DNA of 64,000 bases from Laccaria trichodermophora (lineage: Eukaryota; Basidiomycota; Agaricomycetes; Agaricales; Hydnangiaceae), in NCBI GenBank assembly GCA_018417955.1, contig JACTVC010000001.1, positions 2,976,001 through 3,040,000 of the forward strand, read 5' to 3'. Position numbers and translations under genes: made by a program. Each line of letters opens with the position of its first letter. Position 1 is the stretch's first letter. The notes under the pieces were generated by a model, which saw only the letters and a list, made by a program, of their open reading frames with translations, was not told the DNA's origin and ran no database searches. Shown here piece after piece: positions 1-11,454 of this stretch.

Positions 1-1751
1 AGGCTTGATACGGAGAAACTTGAGCAGAGAGTACAGCTCGGTAACATTGTTTTGCCTATCGAGAATGTAAGGAAGATTCGCAAATGAATCAATGGTAGGA
101 ACGCACATCGGGGTTCCGGTAAGACACCATCTGAACTTGCTCGGTATTTCGCAGCACGCGATAGCACCCTTTGTCTTCACGTTCTTGATGTTGTGGGCCT
201 CATCTGCATACGGTAGGTTTCAACCAGCCAAAGAGGAGATTGAAGACCTTACCTAGAACAACGCGCCACCATTGCACACCATAAAGAGCACATTTCTTGA
301 CAGCTGCCTTTTTGGCAGGTTTTTTGATGGTTCGACCAAATGTTTCGTGCTCGGAATCGTCGCTAGAGTCCACAGCTGCCTTCTTCGTCGTCTTTTTCTT
401 GGCGGCCGATTCATCCTTCGCTGAGGGGCTATGGGACTCATACTCGGACTTGACAGTGTCGTACGTTGTTACAACGACCCTGTATTTTCTAAGCACAGAG
501 GGATCTGCAAAGGAAAATCGGCATAAACCTTTAAATATCGTGCTCATTAGTTGCTTACCAGTGGTCCGATTAGCTCCATGATGTTTCAGAACAGAGAGTT
601 TTGTCATCTTCTTTATCTCGTCAGCCCATTGGCCAACAAGGGCCAGAGGGCAAACAACACTGTCAATGTTAGTTGATATGAAAAGTCACTTTGAAAGGTA
701 ATAACAACGAACAGAGTGGTTGCACTCCAGCCATCCTCCTTGTCTGACTTGTGAGGCCGGCCTTCAACGATTCTAGTTAGAGTCTGGATGGTTTTTCCAA
801 GCCTGCAACAAATTAGAGCCAAGTCCTCATTCGAAATGAGTTGAACATACCCCATGTCATCAGCGAGGATCCCTCCAGTGCGCTTTCTCGTGAGATCCTC
901 ACGATCCCGCATCCACGCGCGTCCCAGAATTTGATGTGGCAGGAGCGCAATACCGTCTTGAAAACCTTCAACAATGGCCTCGTCCATATCAACCTCGGTC
1001 TCAACATCATCGTTCATAGCACCGCCCATGAGATCCCGTAAAGCCTTTTCAGCATCCGCCGACGACATCATGCCGTATTCTTCGCGGAGCTCTGGCATAT
1101 GCACCTCTTCGCCATCCTCTCCGCCGTCTTTCTGCGGAACTGAAGGCTGAGGAAATCGGGGAATGTCTTTGTTTGTTGGGATGGCAATCGGAATTCCGAC
1201 ATTCTTGGGTACGGGGAGTGCAGGTATCGTGGCCCCGGGTGCGTAGTGTACTGGTACTGGGAACTTTGGCGGAAGAGTCGGTCTATTTTGCTGCTGTTGA
1301 GCCACATTCGTGGCGACAGGGTGAACAACTGTATTCGGTTTCGACGGCTTGTTTGACTCGCTATCAGAAAACAAAAGTGAGTTACGCGTTGATTACAATG
1401 TAACGGGGATTCCCACTTGATAATCTCAACAACATCGTCATCATCCAACTGGTCCTCTTCGTCAGAAGAAATGATGACCGCGCCTGGCTTTGGCACGTGG
1501 TTGCGAACTGGAGCTGCCACTGAGGAGCTGCTTGAGCTCGTAGATGCTATCGACTATATTCACGTCAAGGGCTGAATTTTGAATGATGTGCCTTGCTTAC
1601 GATGCTCTGGACGGGCTCTCTCGCCTTTCGCGGTCCTCCAAACTCTGGGTAGAGGCTGGTATCCTCCATCATCCGCCTCCGACTGAACGAAGGTTACAGT
1701 CAGAAAAGGCAATAGAGTGTTGCAGTAAACTCACATATGTTCTACGGGCAT
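1..1751 (-). CDS. SNF2-family DNA-dependent ATPase/helicase (Uls1/Rad16-like), 3' end outside window
   Basis: Chromatin or DNA-repair ATPase of the SNF2 superfamily; only the N-terminal half is inside the window. Reading the minus strand from ATG 1751, several short exons join in frame. An acidic SSDEEDQLDDDDVVEII stretch and a Pro-rich linker come first. The helicase core follows: LLPHQILGRAWM, Walker A DDMGLGKTIQT (split by the intron at about 806-851), motif Ia VVCPLALVGQW, Walker B box DEAH at about 200, and LTGTPMQNNVTELYSLLKFL with the usual 'TGTP' motif III. A Lys/Ala- and Ser/Asp-rich insert of about 50 residues (around 297-430) separates motif Ia from DEAH, as in Uls1/Rad5-type members. 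The upstream exon order (MPVEHI, then RRRMMEDTSLYPE, then SIASTSSSS) is my splice inference. The exact subfamily is uncertain because the RING and C-terminal lobe are not present. Confidence 0.85.
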
Positions 1752-2843
1752 AGTTTCTGGGGCAGCAGGAGAGCTGAGAAAGATGGGTGGTTGTAATTAA
1801 GGCCATGCGGCGTCGCGTCCAGCAATATAAACGATCACGTGATGGATTTCAACATTGTCCTTGTTTTTCTTTTTCTTTTACGTATAGCCTAGTCACCAGT
1901 GACCTTGCGATTATTTCGGGACTGCTCCTTCAGGATCGTACTTAAGAACGAATTTGTATGCAAGTACCTTGCAGACTAGATGGGGACCTTGATATATCCT
2001 AGTTTATTGAGTCAATTATCTTTTTATATACAAAAATTGCTGATAGATCTTATAGCATATTTGACCTTAAAATATATACTCAGGTGAATCCATGTCATAA
2101 TTGTTTCAATGTAAAGCCTAGGGCTTCACACAATTTTGTGATTGTCCATGCACATATCAGTAAGTTCGCACGGGGTGTCCATGCTGTGCAATGTGTAAAC
2201 ACGGCCAACTACTTGTGGATTAGGTCATCATCTACATTTTGGAGTCGGTTAGCAGTACAAAGGGGAACAAGCTCCCCAATCAGGCTTTCTTCAGGCTACC
2301 ATCACCTCATACGCATGCACGCTGTACGTGTTAAATCTGCCTGCAGGGAGGCGGTTGTGGAACTCAAATTCACCCGGCAAGTAGGACTAGATCGACTTTC
2401 GGTTGCACCATGGCTACTAGTAGTATTGCTAGCCTGACAGCAAACGTATAAACCTGTTTCTCAAATGCCAGATGGGGTCATAGAAGTTTGAGCGCGTCTT
2501 GGGCGCGCCGTCATTGGAGGCAACAATCACCTTCCCGACTCGACTTTCCCCTCAAGTTGCCTATCAAGATCCCAATCACCCTCTTATTTACCGAGGCGCG
2601 AAGCCACCTCGATGTATGTGATCTGTAATATACCAAAGCAAGCCTGTGATCTTTTCCCTTGACTGCGGCGCAGATCACCAGGGCGCTAAATCTTTGACAT
2701 ACGTGTCTCTTGCATGCGGGCTGCGGCTGGTGACCTGTCAACGTGTCGACTTTGGAAAGTCGACATTATCATCTATTCGCTGGCTGTACTTAAGGGATCA
2801 AGTCGCAAAGAAAAACCCATTCCTCCCACCAACTTCCAAACAA
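1752..2843. other. Intergenic region between the SNF2 gene and the membrane-protein gene
   Basis: About 1.1 kb with no convincing coding exon. It holds the divergent promoters of the two flanking genes. A CACGTG E-box-like hexamer lies near 1834-1839 (within atcacgtgat). ORFs here are short and lack recognisable motifs. Confidence 0.5.
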
Positions 2844-3974
2844 ATGGCCAACACCTCCCCCATGGAATTACCGGAAACAATCGACTTCCCAACACCCCTC
2901 GGTTCTACTGTAAACCCTAATTCTGATCTGGACGCAACTATCCCTGACTCGACAAGCGAGGTTCAGGGGAATGCAGACAGCATCACCAATATGCGCCAAT
3001 ATGTTGATCTGTGAGAGGAATGACTTTATCATCTACATCTCGTCGACTAAATTTGAGCTTAGATATGAGCAGGACTTTGCCCGTCCAGCCGTCAAGTTGG
3101 TTACCGAAACTCTTCGCCTCAATGATTCCCTCGCCGTGAGTACATGTCGCGAATACGTCCAATGTTGAGCCCTTACACCGCATTTATATTCAGGCATACA
3201 TCACCACCCCTTTGATTCTTGGCATCACCCTCGCCTCCACATTCTTGTACGTTTTTATCCCATAGGTTTTTGCGGAAAACACGATTGATTGTTGCAATTA
3301 GTGTCTTTTTTACCTCTGTCGTATGTCTTTGGGCATTCGGAAAGTTGGCGGCTGGTGCCTTGTTCTTCGTCGTCAAAATTTTTGTAACGCGTATGTGTTT
3401 AACTGTGGACTTTTTACTTCTCCTCTCATCATACATACTGGCAGTTATTTTCAAGCTGTTGATGATAACCGGCGTATCGATTCCCCTGGCGATCGTCTCG
3501 ACAATTCTATTCATATCCATAAAAATCGTTATCAACGTCATTTTGTACGCCGCCGATTGGGTTCGCAAAACACAAGGTCATCCCAGAGGGGATTGGTCTA
3601 GCATCGCCACCCAGGCCTTCTCCGACGTGAAGAGTCAGGTTCCGAACGTGCAAAACACAATCAAAGTGCATTCCTTTACCGCTGCCCGGAAAATTTTTCA
3701 GATACCATTCCGCAAGACGGGCTCGCAAATGATCAGGCTGATCACCAGCATTCCTTGGATGCAAACGATCCACGTGGTCCAATCATTGCTTCAAATCCTC
3801 TTATCGCTTATTCAGATCGCGTTCGCTAGCCTTCGATTCGCTTTCGCCACCATCCGATTGGCGATCCAAGGATTAGCGATGACCTTGTCCGCAGCGTTCT
3901 TCGCTTGTCATAGCCTCATTGTCGTTCTCAGCAACAAGGCTTCCTCACCTCAGCCTAAGGCTAAAGCAGAATAA
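2844..3974 (+). CDS. Hypothetical multi-pass membrane protein
   Basis: Family not recognised. The model joins exons 2844-3010, 3063-3135, 3194-3246 and 3302-3974, all with GT/AG borders and a consistent frame, giving about 321 residues. The N-terminal 55 residues are polar and acidic (MANTSPMELPETIDFPTPL). A first hydrophobic block starts at ITTPLILGITLAST and runs through VFFTSVVCLWAFGKL. A second covers FLLLLSSYILAVIFKLL and IPLAIVSTILFISIKIVINV. A third amphipathic to hydrophobic C-terminal block runs from QSLLQILLSLIQIAFA to the end, so four to six membrane or hairpin segments are plausible. The tail is basic/acidic (KAKAE). The stretch about 3387-3445 could be an additional in-frame intron. 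A lipid-droplet or ER hairpin role is possible, but nothing in the sequence proves it. Confidence 0.6.
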
Positions 3975-4083
3975 GGGGAAGTACTCGCCGGCACTGTACA
4001 ATAATCTTTTGGTTTATGGCTTGTAATTGTTCTCTAATTTATGGTGAGAATGCACTTGACCTCCGGCCTCCTTGTAGACGCTC

Positions 4084-4175
4084 GAACATGACATTTATTT
4101 TACAGCGATCCGCTCGGGATGCTCGACTGTCGTGGGTTGGATTGATGCGCTCCTGTCGAGTAGTAGGAACACCTT
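4084..4175. repeat. Direct repeat flanking the HNH-like gene, left copy
   Basis: The string around 'gacatttatttta cagcga', followed by 'gggatgctcgac' and 'gtcgagt', recurs with small gaps at about 5813-5915 on the other side of the HNH-like gene and in the same orientation. Confidence 0.55.
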
Positions 4176-4305
4176 GGAATAAAACATTCATTCTGGATAA
4201 ACTGCCGACTGCGCGAACAGAGCAATTCCGGTTTACATAACTTGAGACTTCGGCATCATCTTGTCACAACCATCGTTCTGGCGAACCACCCTCAGGCTTT
4301 TGAAC

Positions 4306-5636
4306 ATGTCACTGATAACGAAGGGTTATCGCCTCTCTGTCCAACAATTTGCGACAGTGCCTCCTCTATTGAATCTACCAGAAATTCCCCGTCCACCTGG
4401 CTCAGTCTCCTCAGCATCCTCCTTACAAAACTCTGAGAATGGTGGCTTTGGTACTGACCTTGCTGAAGGCTGCATGGTGACAAAGTCCATAAAATGTACA
4501 CATCGATGTATGCGCTTTGTCCAGGCTGCTCATTATGATGAGGGTGAAAGTTCTTCAATTGAAGTTGTAAGCCCTTAAACATTTGTCTACATCATTTCCT
4601 GCTGTGTCTGATTGGTTTTCTTGCAGGAAAGACTTATTGATGAGCTCAGAATTATGACAGATAAATTTGAGTTCCGTCATCCAGGAAATGTCATATATTG
4701 TGAGGGCAAGTTTAGTCCAATCCGGTGTTATCTCACCTTTCTAACAGTAGAGGAGTTTGTTCACACATCTCTCAACATATATGCTTTCATCGCGGTGACT
4801 GCCTCTGCCTCAACCCTGGATGGCCTTTTAAAGATTGTTCAATCCGAAAACCAGCGCCAGCAGCAACTGATGAACGAAACAGGCAGTCACTATCGGCGTG
4901 AACTGGATGTTGGTACCATTCACTCCATCCATCATAAATCTAACACAATAATATTCTTTGTGATTAGTTCAATGACGAAAGTTTCCTCAATCCAGAGTTT
5001 GAACTGGTGGCTCTGCATCCAGAGCACTTCCTTCCTTGTGGCAGCAAGCTCACCCTGTATGATCACTCCTCAACGTCCAGAGACTATGTAGCGGCCAGTG
5101 ACCGTTGCATCCGTGAATCGGTGGATCCTACTAGCCCTCGTTTTCCACCCTTCCACCATTTTATTAAAAATCGCCAAATTCAAGTAAATGTGTTTCTAGT
5201 GATTTTAAATGCTCAGATCAAGTTCAGGCGATATGTTGAAATGATCCGTCTCAACCCTCCCGCGACACCCCTCCCAGACGATGTTATGGAACTCATCCAT
5301 CGAACGATAGAATTGGTGGATCTCCTTTACTGGAAACCAGCACCAGCAAAAGGCTCAAAGGGGGAGAAATTTCTTGCTGCAGAACGTGCTGGTAAATATC
5401 ATAGTAGGCGGCAACTTGGAGCAAGACAGGATGAGCATTCACAATCCAACGCCTGGGTGTCATCAAGGACTCCAGCATTTCCAAAGCTAAGGCACAGAGG
5501 TATGGACTTGAAGGCACGAGTGGCATACGGGAATGTGCTGATGGGTGGGCCGGCTTATGACTGGCGTTTTGACGAAGCTTCGGGTTTGTATCATGACGAG
5601 GCTACCGTAGAGGAATGGACCAAGACTGTCATCTAG
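4306..5636 (+). CDS. HNH-like fungal protein
   Basis: Model: exons 4306-4566, 4627-4908, 4968-5183 and 5217-5636; the last intron is only 33 bp and in frame, so it may not be spliced. The order of motifs resembles the HNH_2-type proteins common in agarics: CMVTKSI, then FVQAAHY (first His), then ELRIMTDKFEFRHPGNVIYC. The middle carries a conserved-looking helical block (STLDGLLKIVQSENQRQQQL) and the C-terminus a PAYDWRFDEASGLY segment. The second half of the HNH site is weak, so nuclease activity is doubtful. Imperfect direct repeats at about 4084-4170 and 5813-5915 bracket the gene. The start at 4306 is the first ATG in this frame; positions upstream begin at non-ATG codons. Confidence 0.55.
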
Positions 5637-5812
5637 GTGTACCGTTGGACGACACCGCGATGACGAGTCATGGTCAGAACAAATTTCTTTTGCGCAGTAC
5701 TTTCAGCTCTTGAACAACTTAGAGTTGAACCCAGCTGCCTTTCGCATACAAATTTCTGTGTGGTTGTCAATGCTTAAAGTTTGCTTCAAGTTGAACCTGG
5801 TTGAACCGCACA

Positions 5813-5915
5813 ATGAACGTGACATTTATTTATAGCGACGCCGCTTGGCAGAAGAATGCAGGGATGCTCGACAGTCGCGATTTGAAACTGATGCCTCCCC
5901 GTCGAGTGAGGCGCC
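5813..5915. repeat. Direct repeat flanking the HNH-like gene, right copy
   Basis: Imperfect second copy of the element at 4084-4175, with 'gacatttatttatagcga', 'gggatgctcgac' and 'gtcgagt' in the same order and a 13-bp insertion. It lies in the 5' flank of the ArfGAP gene. Confidence 0.55.
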
Positions 5916-6124
5916 TTGAAGAATGCTCGGAGAACGTCCATCCCAGCCGTGCTCGATACTCCGCCAAATACGCCGATGAAGCCCTTGACAAGTTTGTGTT
6001 TACATGGGATGGCTTTGACAAACATATGATGAGCAGCACAAAAATGACCGCGTTACCTGGAGTGGCCTAGTCACAAAAGCCCCCTTCATCGTCTCTTCCC
6101 GCCTCTTCAAATCAAACGGGATCG

Positions 6125-7968
6125 ATGTCAAGCCAGAACAAGTTGACGACAGATCGGAATCAACGGGCTGTGCTCGAACTTGCAACGAAGCCAGGAAACG
6201 GTGAGCAATCGTTCAATCGTTGGTGGGATCGTCCTTGACGTTTGGGAACGTGGTATGCAGACCTTTGTGCGGATTGCAAGGCTCGGCATCCTCGATGGGC
6301 TTCTCATAATCTTGGAATTTTTATATGGTGTGTCCCCTATCCAATGCGCAAACTTGGGCCAGCCACTCATAGGGTTGTAGTGTCAATTGCGCCAGCATCC
6401 ACAGAAAGATTGGAACTCATATCACGAAAGTGTATGTCGCTTCTTGAATTGATTTTGATTCAAGAGAGGTGACTGTCGTGTGTTTGGATAGGAAGAGCTT
6501 GACCATGGACTCGTGGACGAAGGATCAGGTTGATGTACGTTGTACCTCATCTCAACTGTTATGCTGGTCTAATCTTGGACTTGACGTCAGAGTATGAGAG
6601 CCATGGGCAATTCTAAATCCAATTCGATATACAACCCAAACGAAATACGCAACCCTCCGCCACCAAATTTGGAAGACACCGAACGGGATAGCGAGCTTGA
6701 ACAATACATCAGGTGTAAGTACGCCTCTTCTTAGCATAGTAGTTTTGTCTTAATCTCAAAATGCAGCTAAATATGAGTACCGGCGATTCATTGATAAATC
6801 GGCGCTGGTGGCATCAAAACTTGGTCCTTCGCGATCGGCGTCCATGGTCACCCCAAGATCTGTTTCTTCTCCCATTACAAACCTTCCCCGTACTTCAAGT
6901 CCATCCACTGCTGCTGTATCCGCTACCACTGCCAGCGCACTACCTGCCCATATGAAACAGTCAACGGTTTCGTTATCGCCTGCACAACCTTCTGATAAGG
7001 CTCCCTTTGATGGCACAAGACCCACCCCGCAACGTTCCGTATCTCAGCCTATCGTTCACCAAACTCAGCAGACACAGGTTCAAAGCGGGACACCACAAGG
7101 TGGCGTCTGGGATGACCTCGTCGCACTTCAGGCGGTGCCTGCGTCATCGTCTTCATTGCCTCTTCAATACCAGCAGCAACAAGCCGCCCTGCCAGCCTTT
7201 TCCCAGGGTTTGACAGCCGTCTCACAAACCCCCTACGGGACCAACGGCTATTCTAACGCAATGACGACTGGAATGAGCACAGCTACTTTCCAACAGCAAT
7301 CATTTGCAGATAGCAATCCTTACTCTCAGCCCCAATCTGCCTTTGCTGCATCGACGACTTTCAGCACACAACCCCAGTCTTATGGCCAGCAATATTTTAT
7401 GAGTCAACAACGGTCAGGTACCTTCAGCGCTTCTTCCCAAGGGCAAGTCTTCCACCCTCAGCCTCAGTCAACACTCCAGGTCCAGATCCCACAAAACCGG
7501 TCGTTCCTTACCTCTTCCCAAACTTTCATGTCCGCCCCTGCTGGCCAGTCGCAGTTCATGACGCCGAGCCCTGCCCAACAGTTCCTCTCTCCCAGTCCCA
7601 ACCAGCAGCTCCTCTCACATAGTCCACAACCTCAGTTACAGATGCAGCAGCAGCCACAAAGGCAGTTCTCATCTTCACCGTCGTCAATAATGACGGGCAT
7701 GTCGCATGGGCAACAGCAGCAGCAGGTGCAGACGCTGGCAAACGGTCAACAACAAATGTCGACAATGTCTACCCCATCGTATGGTCATAACTACTTCCTG
7801 GCCTGGAACCAAGTACCGCAACAGCAGGCGCCAGCACAGTCCTTGCAGGCTCTTCCTCAGCAGATGTCGTCCCCGGCCCAATATAACAGTAACTACTCTG
7901 GAGGACAGATGTACAGCGCAAGTAGCTATCAGGCTCCGCTTGGCGCGCAGCAGTGGGGTGCGATGTAA
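6125..7968 (+). CDS. ArfGAP with Gln/Ser/Pro-rich tail (Gts1/Ucp3-like)
   Basis: GTPase-activating protein for Arf-type GTPases in vesicle traffic. Six exons (6125-6200, 6261-6327, 6381-6431, 6492-6534, 6591-6714, 6767-7968) join in phase. The ArfGAP zinc finger is complete with the family spacing C-x2-C-x16-C-x2-C: CADC, sixteen residues, CVNC. It is followed by the arginine-finger segment ASIHRKIGTHITKVKSL and MDSWTKDQV. After a YIRSKYEYRRFIDKS segment the remaining roughly 400 residues are low-complexity Gln/Ser/Pro, with many QQQ tracts and SPSPNQQLL-type repeats. This layout, with 'RKIGTHI' rather than the more usual 'R.LG.HIS', matches the yeast Gts1 branch. I did not see an obvious UBA domain. 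The four introns inside the zinc-finger domain are all under 65 bp. Confidence 0.88.
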
Positions 7969-8391
7969 TGGTGCATACGGACGGACGATCTAGGGATAAG
8001 CGTCTGTACGTTGGTTGATAATCGTTTCCTTCTTTCAGGACTGGGATGGATCTCTCATACGGCTTAATTCGCAACTTGTACATAATTGTTTTGGCGTTGT
8101 TCTTTCTGTGCTTTCTTCCCTACAGTACATTTAATTACCCACTAATGTAAACACAATGTTTTCAATGTTATATCCGCTACCTTTGCTGCTCTTGCATGAT
8201 CTTTGTCAAGCACCGTTGGGTTGAAATTTTGTACGCTGCATTTCAAATTGAGCAGACCACTGACTTCAAACGTTACCTACACAAAGGAGTCTTCTGAATC
8301 GAAGCAAATTTTATTAACCAAAAAATGAAGGATTCACCGATCTTGTGCTTTGAGTCAATTTGGACCCGGAATTCCAAATTTGCAAAATGTT
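7969..8391. other. Intergenic region with ArfGAP 3' UTR
   Basis: AT-rich spacer without a credible ORF. It carries the end of the ArfGAP transcript and, on the minus strand just past the tRNA, an A4 run at 8384-8387 that reads TTTT and fits a Pol III stop. Confidence 0.5.
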
Positions 8392-8464
8392 TAGCAGCAA
8401 CTCGTTTCGATCGAGTGACCTCGGGGTTATGGGCCCCGCGCGCTTCCAACTGCGCCATGCTGCT
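8392..8464 (-). tRNA. Initiator tRNA-Met (CAT anticodon)
   Basis: The minus strand folds as a 73-nt cloverleaf: acceptor AGCAGCA/TGCTGCT plus discriminator A, D stem GCGC/GCGC, anticodon stem CGGGG/CCCCG with loop CCCATAA, and T stem ACTCG/CGAGT. Three features mark the eukaryotic initiator rather than the elongator: C at position 33 before the CAT anticodon, three consecutive G:C pairs closing the anticodon stem, and the T loop ATCGAAA (A in place of T54). A TTTT Pol III terminator follows within about 10 nt (plus-strand 8384-8387). No intron is present. Confidence 0.92.
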
Positions 8465-8526
8465 GTTGCTAGACTTCTAGTCGGAGACCTCATAGCCAGG
8501 CCACGCATGCCTCACGTATTCCATTT

Positions 8527-9626
8527 TCACAAATCCAAACTTTCAAGCTTAGCTAGTAAAGTAGCCATGAGCGTGTTGTCTTCGTCGCGATCCCCTCCAA
8601 TGATACGCTCGGTCTGCGCCTCACATATAACAACCCGACGAACCATTTCAAGCGCCGCAATGACGAGCTCTTTCCTGTGGCGCAGCCCTTCCGGACGAAA
8701 ACTGAGTAAAGCAAGCATCATCGCTGCCTCTTCTACATCAGACAGTCGAAGACGAAGACCCCAGATGCTTCCCTTGTAGACGTCAACGAGCCTGACTGTC
8801 TGGAGATTATTCGGTGACGATTGAACTGCTCCAATGAAGCTGGCGATTGTGTAGGGAGACACAAACGTCGCTTGTCCAAGGTAAAATACCCTCAGACTGG
8901 GGATATGTGGTGGCACCAGCTCAAAAGGATCCGACTCAGGATTAGACTTGGGACTCGGAAAGCCGATGTGCGTCAATTTGAGTTCTACGAGGTTCGAGTG
9001 CCCCGAGAGAGCTCGAAAGAGGGGCAGGACGGCCTGCGGGACAATCTGGATGCGAAGTGAGTTGCGCGGAGCGTTGGTAGGTGTATAACCTACTGCGATG
9101 GAGAAATGGTGAGGAGGAGCAGGGCCTACCCAAGTGAACCGACGTGGGCTGTCAAAAGGACTCGTCAAACCACTTTAACTTCAGAACCAACTTGCGCAAC
9201 GTACTTGATTTGCGAAAGAGCCTCGTACACCATATAGATGTTTGGGTCCTGCGCGTGAGAATCCATTCGCAGACGAAGTAAGTTTACTACAAGCCGCCCT
9301 TCATCATCGACTTCAGCTGTTGGAACGGCACTGCAGCGGGTAAAAAGTGAGCACATAAGCTGAAAGACGTCTCCTGTCGCATTGTTCTCAACGTCTATGT
9401 CACAGTCAATGCTGCGCGGCGCGCATTGCAATGAGTGGTCTTCAAAAGTGCTCAAAAATAGGGCAAGTTGCCGGGTCGATGTAAAGCGGAGGTGAGTATA
9501 CAGTATGTGGAAGGCGAGCGTGAAAATTTGGGACGATGTTCGAAGGATGTCAGCTGGCCGCGGATGAAGGGGAAGAGCAAAAGTCAAGATATCAATAAGG
9601 AGCTCTGTTGGGAGGGAAACTGGCAT
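8527..9626 (-). CDS. F-box-like protein
   Basis: Two exons: 9205-9626 and 8527-9148, joined by a GT-AG intron so that QIN continues into PRRFTWVG. The first 50 residues (LPTELLIDILTFALPL, then RTSSQIFTLAFHILYTHLRF) have the pattern of an F-box followed by the hydrophobic segment seen in fungal F-box proteins, which recruit substrates to SCF ubiquitin ligases. The second exon has leucine-rich spacing (HSNLVELKLTHIGF, HIPSLRVFYLG, NNLQTVRLVDVYKG) as in LRR-like substrate domains. About 347 residues. The next F-box gene, on the opposite strand, starts about 140 bp away, but sequence similarity between the two is low. Confidence 0.65.
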
Positions 9627-9766
9627 GACAGTAAGAATTCAAGAGACGCGGAGGAGTGGCAGTACTTCTCAGTGGTGCTATTTGGCAACACCATTGGAAT
9701 CAGGACCTTTGAGACAAGTACAAGTTTGCGACAAGCGTCCAACCCAACTTTTGTGCGACCCAGAGC

Positions 9767-11311
9767 ATGTCTTTGAAATTTTGTGGTTATGGATCAATCC
9801 TCGAAAGACTTCTAGTCGACTGGTCACCAGACGATTCAACGTCACAGGTTTTAGAAGTTGACTCCGCCATCGCTCGTTTGTCGGAACGATCGCGCGAGCT
9901 ACGAGAACAAATCAATGCTAAAACCCCCTTCCTGTCCCTCCCTGCAGAAATTATTTCCGAGATCTCAATGATGGCTTGTACTCCAGTTTACACGACCAGT
10001 GAGCCGGATGATTTCGTGGTGTCTAGGCAGCTTACAACACCATTTAACTTGGGCAAGACTTGCCGAACTTGGCGACACACAGTTTGGGCCTCTCCTCGGT
10101 GTTGGAATAGCATCTTTCTTGAGCTTCGGAGGAATGCAGAGACATATCAACTTCAAGTGGCACTGCTAGAGGGCTGGCTATCCCGCTCCGCAGATCTTCC
10201 TCTCTGCATACACCTCGAATTGGAGGACGAACCACAACAATGGACGCGAAACCCTCCAACGGAGGTGTTCGACCTTCTTGCAAGATACTCCCATCGTTGG
10301 CTACATGTCAGCACGTTCCTGGTAGATCCTTGTTGGAAGCAACTTGAAAAGTTTCCCCTTCCTCGGTTGACATTGCTTGCTGTGCATCCTCCAATCATCG
10401 GGCAAGATGCAGGGTCTAAGGCCAACTGGCGGATTTCGGATGCGCCACTGCTTCGAAACGCATGTATCACATCGTTCAGAAATGAAATAGCACTCCCAAC
10501 GCATCAACTCACTCAAATCACCTTGCAGTTCATGGATTGGCAAGATTGCCTGTCCATTTTATCAGAATGCGCAACAAAGCTTGTACATTGTGCCCTCGAT
10601 GAACTGAAACCAGGACCTGTTCACAGTACATCTCCGGCCGCCTTTACACTTCCCCGCTTGTCAAGCTTTAGCGCACGATGCGCGTATTCAAACATACATA
10701 ATCCGGTTTTGAGACTTTTGGACTGCATCACGGCCCCTGTTCTTTCTCGGATGCAGCTTGGATCGGACGCGGAGCCTTCAACAGCTATACGGGCTTTCCT
10801 CTCTCGATCCTCATGCGTACTCCGTGAGCTTTCACTCAATATGCGGTATATGCAGCAGAACGAGCCTTCGCTGATCGCTCTACTTGCGGATGCGGAGAAG
10901 TTAGAGAACCTAGAACTGATTTGCCAAAGGGAAGGTATATCTGATCTCATTCTCAATCATCTAAACCCAGCGAGGAAGCAACAGCCGGCAGCTCAGGTTC
11001 TCTTGCCCAACCTTCGCTACTTTCATTACATCGGGCTGATGGGATTCGAGCTTGGAACTCTTGTGGATATGATCGACATGCGATATCGCATGGCGGAGGA
11101 CAGTGGGAAAACTTTAGGATTGCGATCTGAGGGAGACCATAATCGTGTCGCGAAACCGACGGTGTTCAATATCAATATCTTGAAGGTAGTTCCCAGCAAG
11201 CGCGCCTCGCTTTCTGCTTCTGCGGAAACGTTGCGAAGACTTAGAAAAGAGCATGCTGGCGTAACATTGTCTTTCTCAGATGAGATGAGCAGGGCAAGAG
11301 TATATACATAG
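9767..11311 (+). CDS. F-box-like protein, tandem copy 1
   Basis: Single-exon 514-residue protein of the agaric F-box type. A coiled-coil-like N-terminus (ARLSERSRELREQINAK) leads into FLSLPAEIISEISMMAC, the F-box core, then LGKTCRTWRHTVWASPRCW, the second half of the motif. The rest is leucine-rich and is presumably the substrate-binding side. It is the left member of a tandem duplication: the gene at 11716-13311 is alignable over its full length, with small in-frame differences. The duplicated segment extends past the stop into sequence homologous to the 3' end of MRE11. Confidence 0.75.
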   Translation: MSLKFCGYGSILERLLVDWSPDDSTSQVLEVDSAIARLSERSRELREQINAKTPFLSLPAEIISEISMMACTPVYTTSEPDDFVVSRQLTTPFNLGKTCRTWRHTVWASPRCWNSIFLELRRNAETYQLQVALLEGWLSRSADLPLCIHLELEDEPQQWTRNPPTEVFDLLARYSHRWLHVSTFLVDPCWKQLEKFPLPRLTLLAVHPPIIGQDAGSKANWRISDAPLLRNACITSFRNEIALPTHQLTQITLQFMDWQDCLSILSECATKLVHCALDELKPGPVHSTSPAAFTLPRLSSFSARCAYSNIHNPVLRLLDCITAPVLSRMQLGSDAEPSTAIRAFLSRSSCVLRELSLNMRYMQQNEPSLIALLADAEKLENLELICQREGISDLILNHLNPARKQQPAAQVLLPNLRYFHYIGLMGFELGTLVDMIDMRYRMAEDSGKTLGLRSEGDHNRVAKPTVFNINILKVVPSKRASLSASAETLRRLRKEHAGVTLSFSDEMSRARVYT

Positions 11312-11454
11312 TTACGGTGGCACTGCACGCAATGAAAACGGTTTCAAAAGTCAGAGTTTACGAGCCTGTCCTTCCGTGCATGAAAGAACGAAGAAATCGA
11401 TTAGCATGACGACAACATACTGAGTGCAAACTGGACAGCAAGGTCATGTAAATG

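Noticed and set aside
4016..4240. 74-residue ORF just after the membrane-protein gene
   Set aside because: It overlaps the direct repeat at 4084-4175, has no motif and lacks a splice context.
8360..8779. 139-residue plus-strand ORF across the tRNA and the F-box gene 3' end
   Set aside because: It runs through the initiator tRNA gene and antisense to the F-box exon, with no motif.
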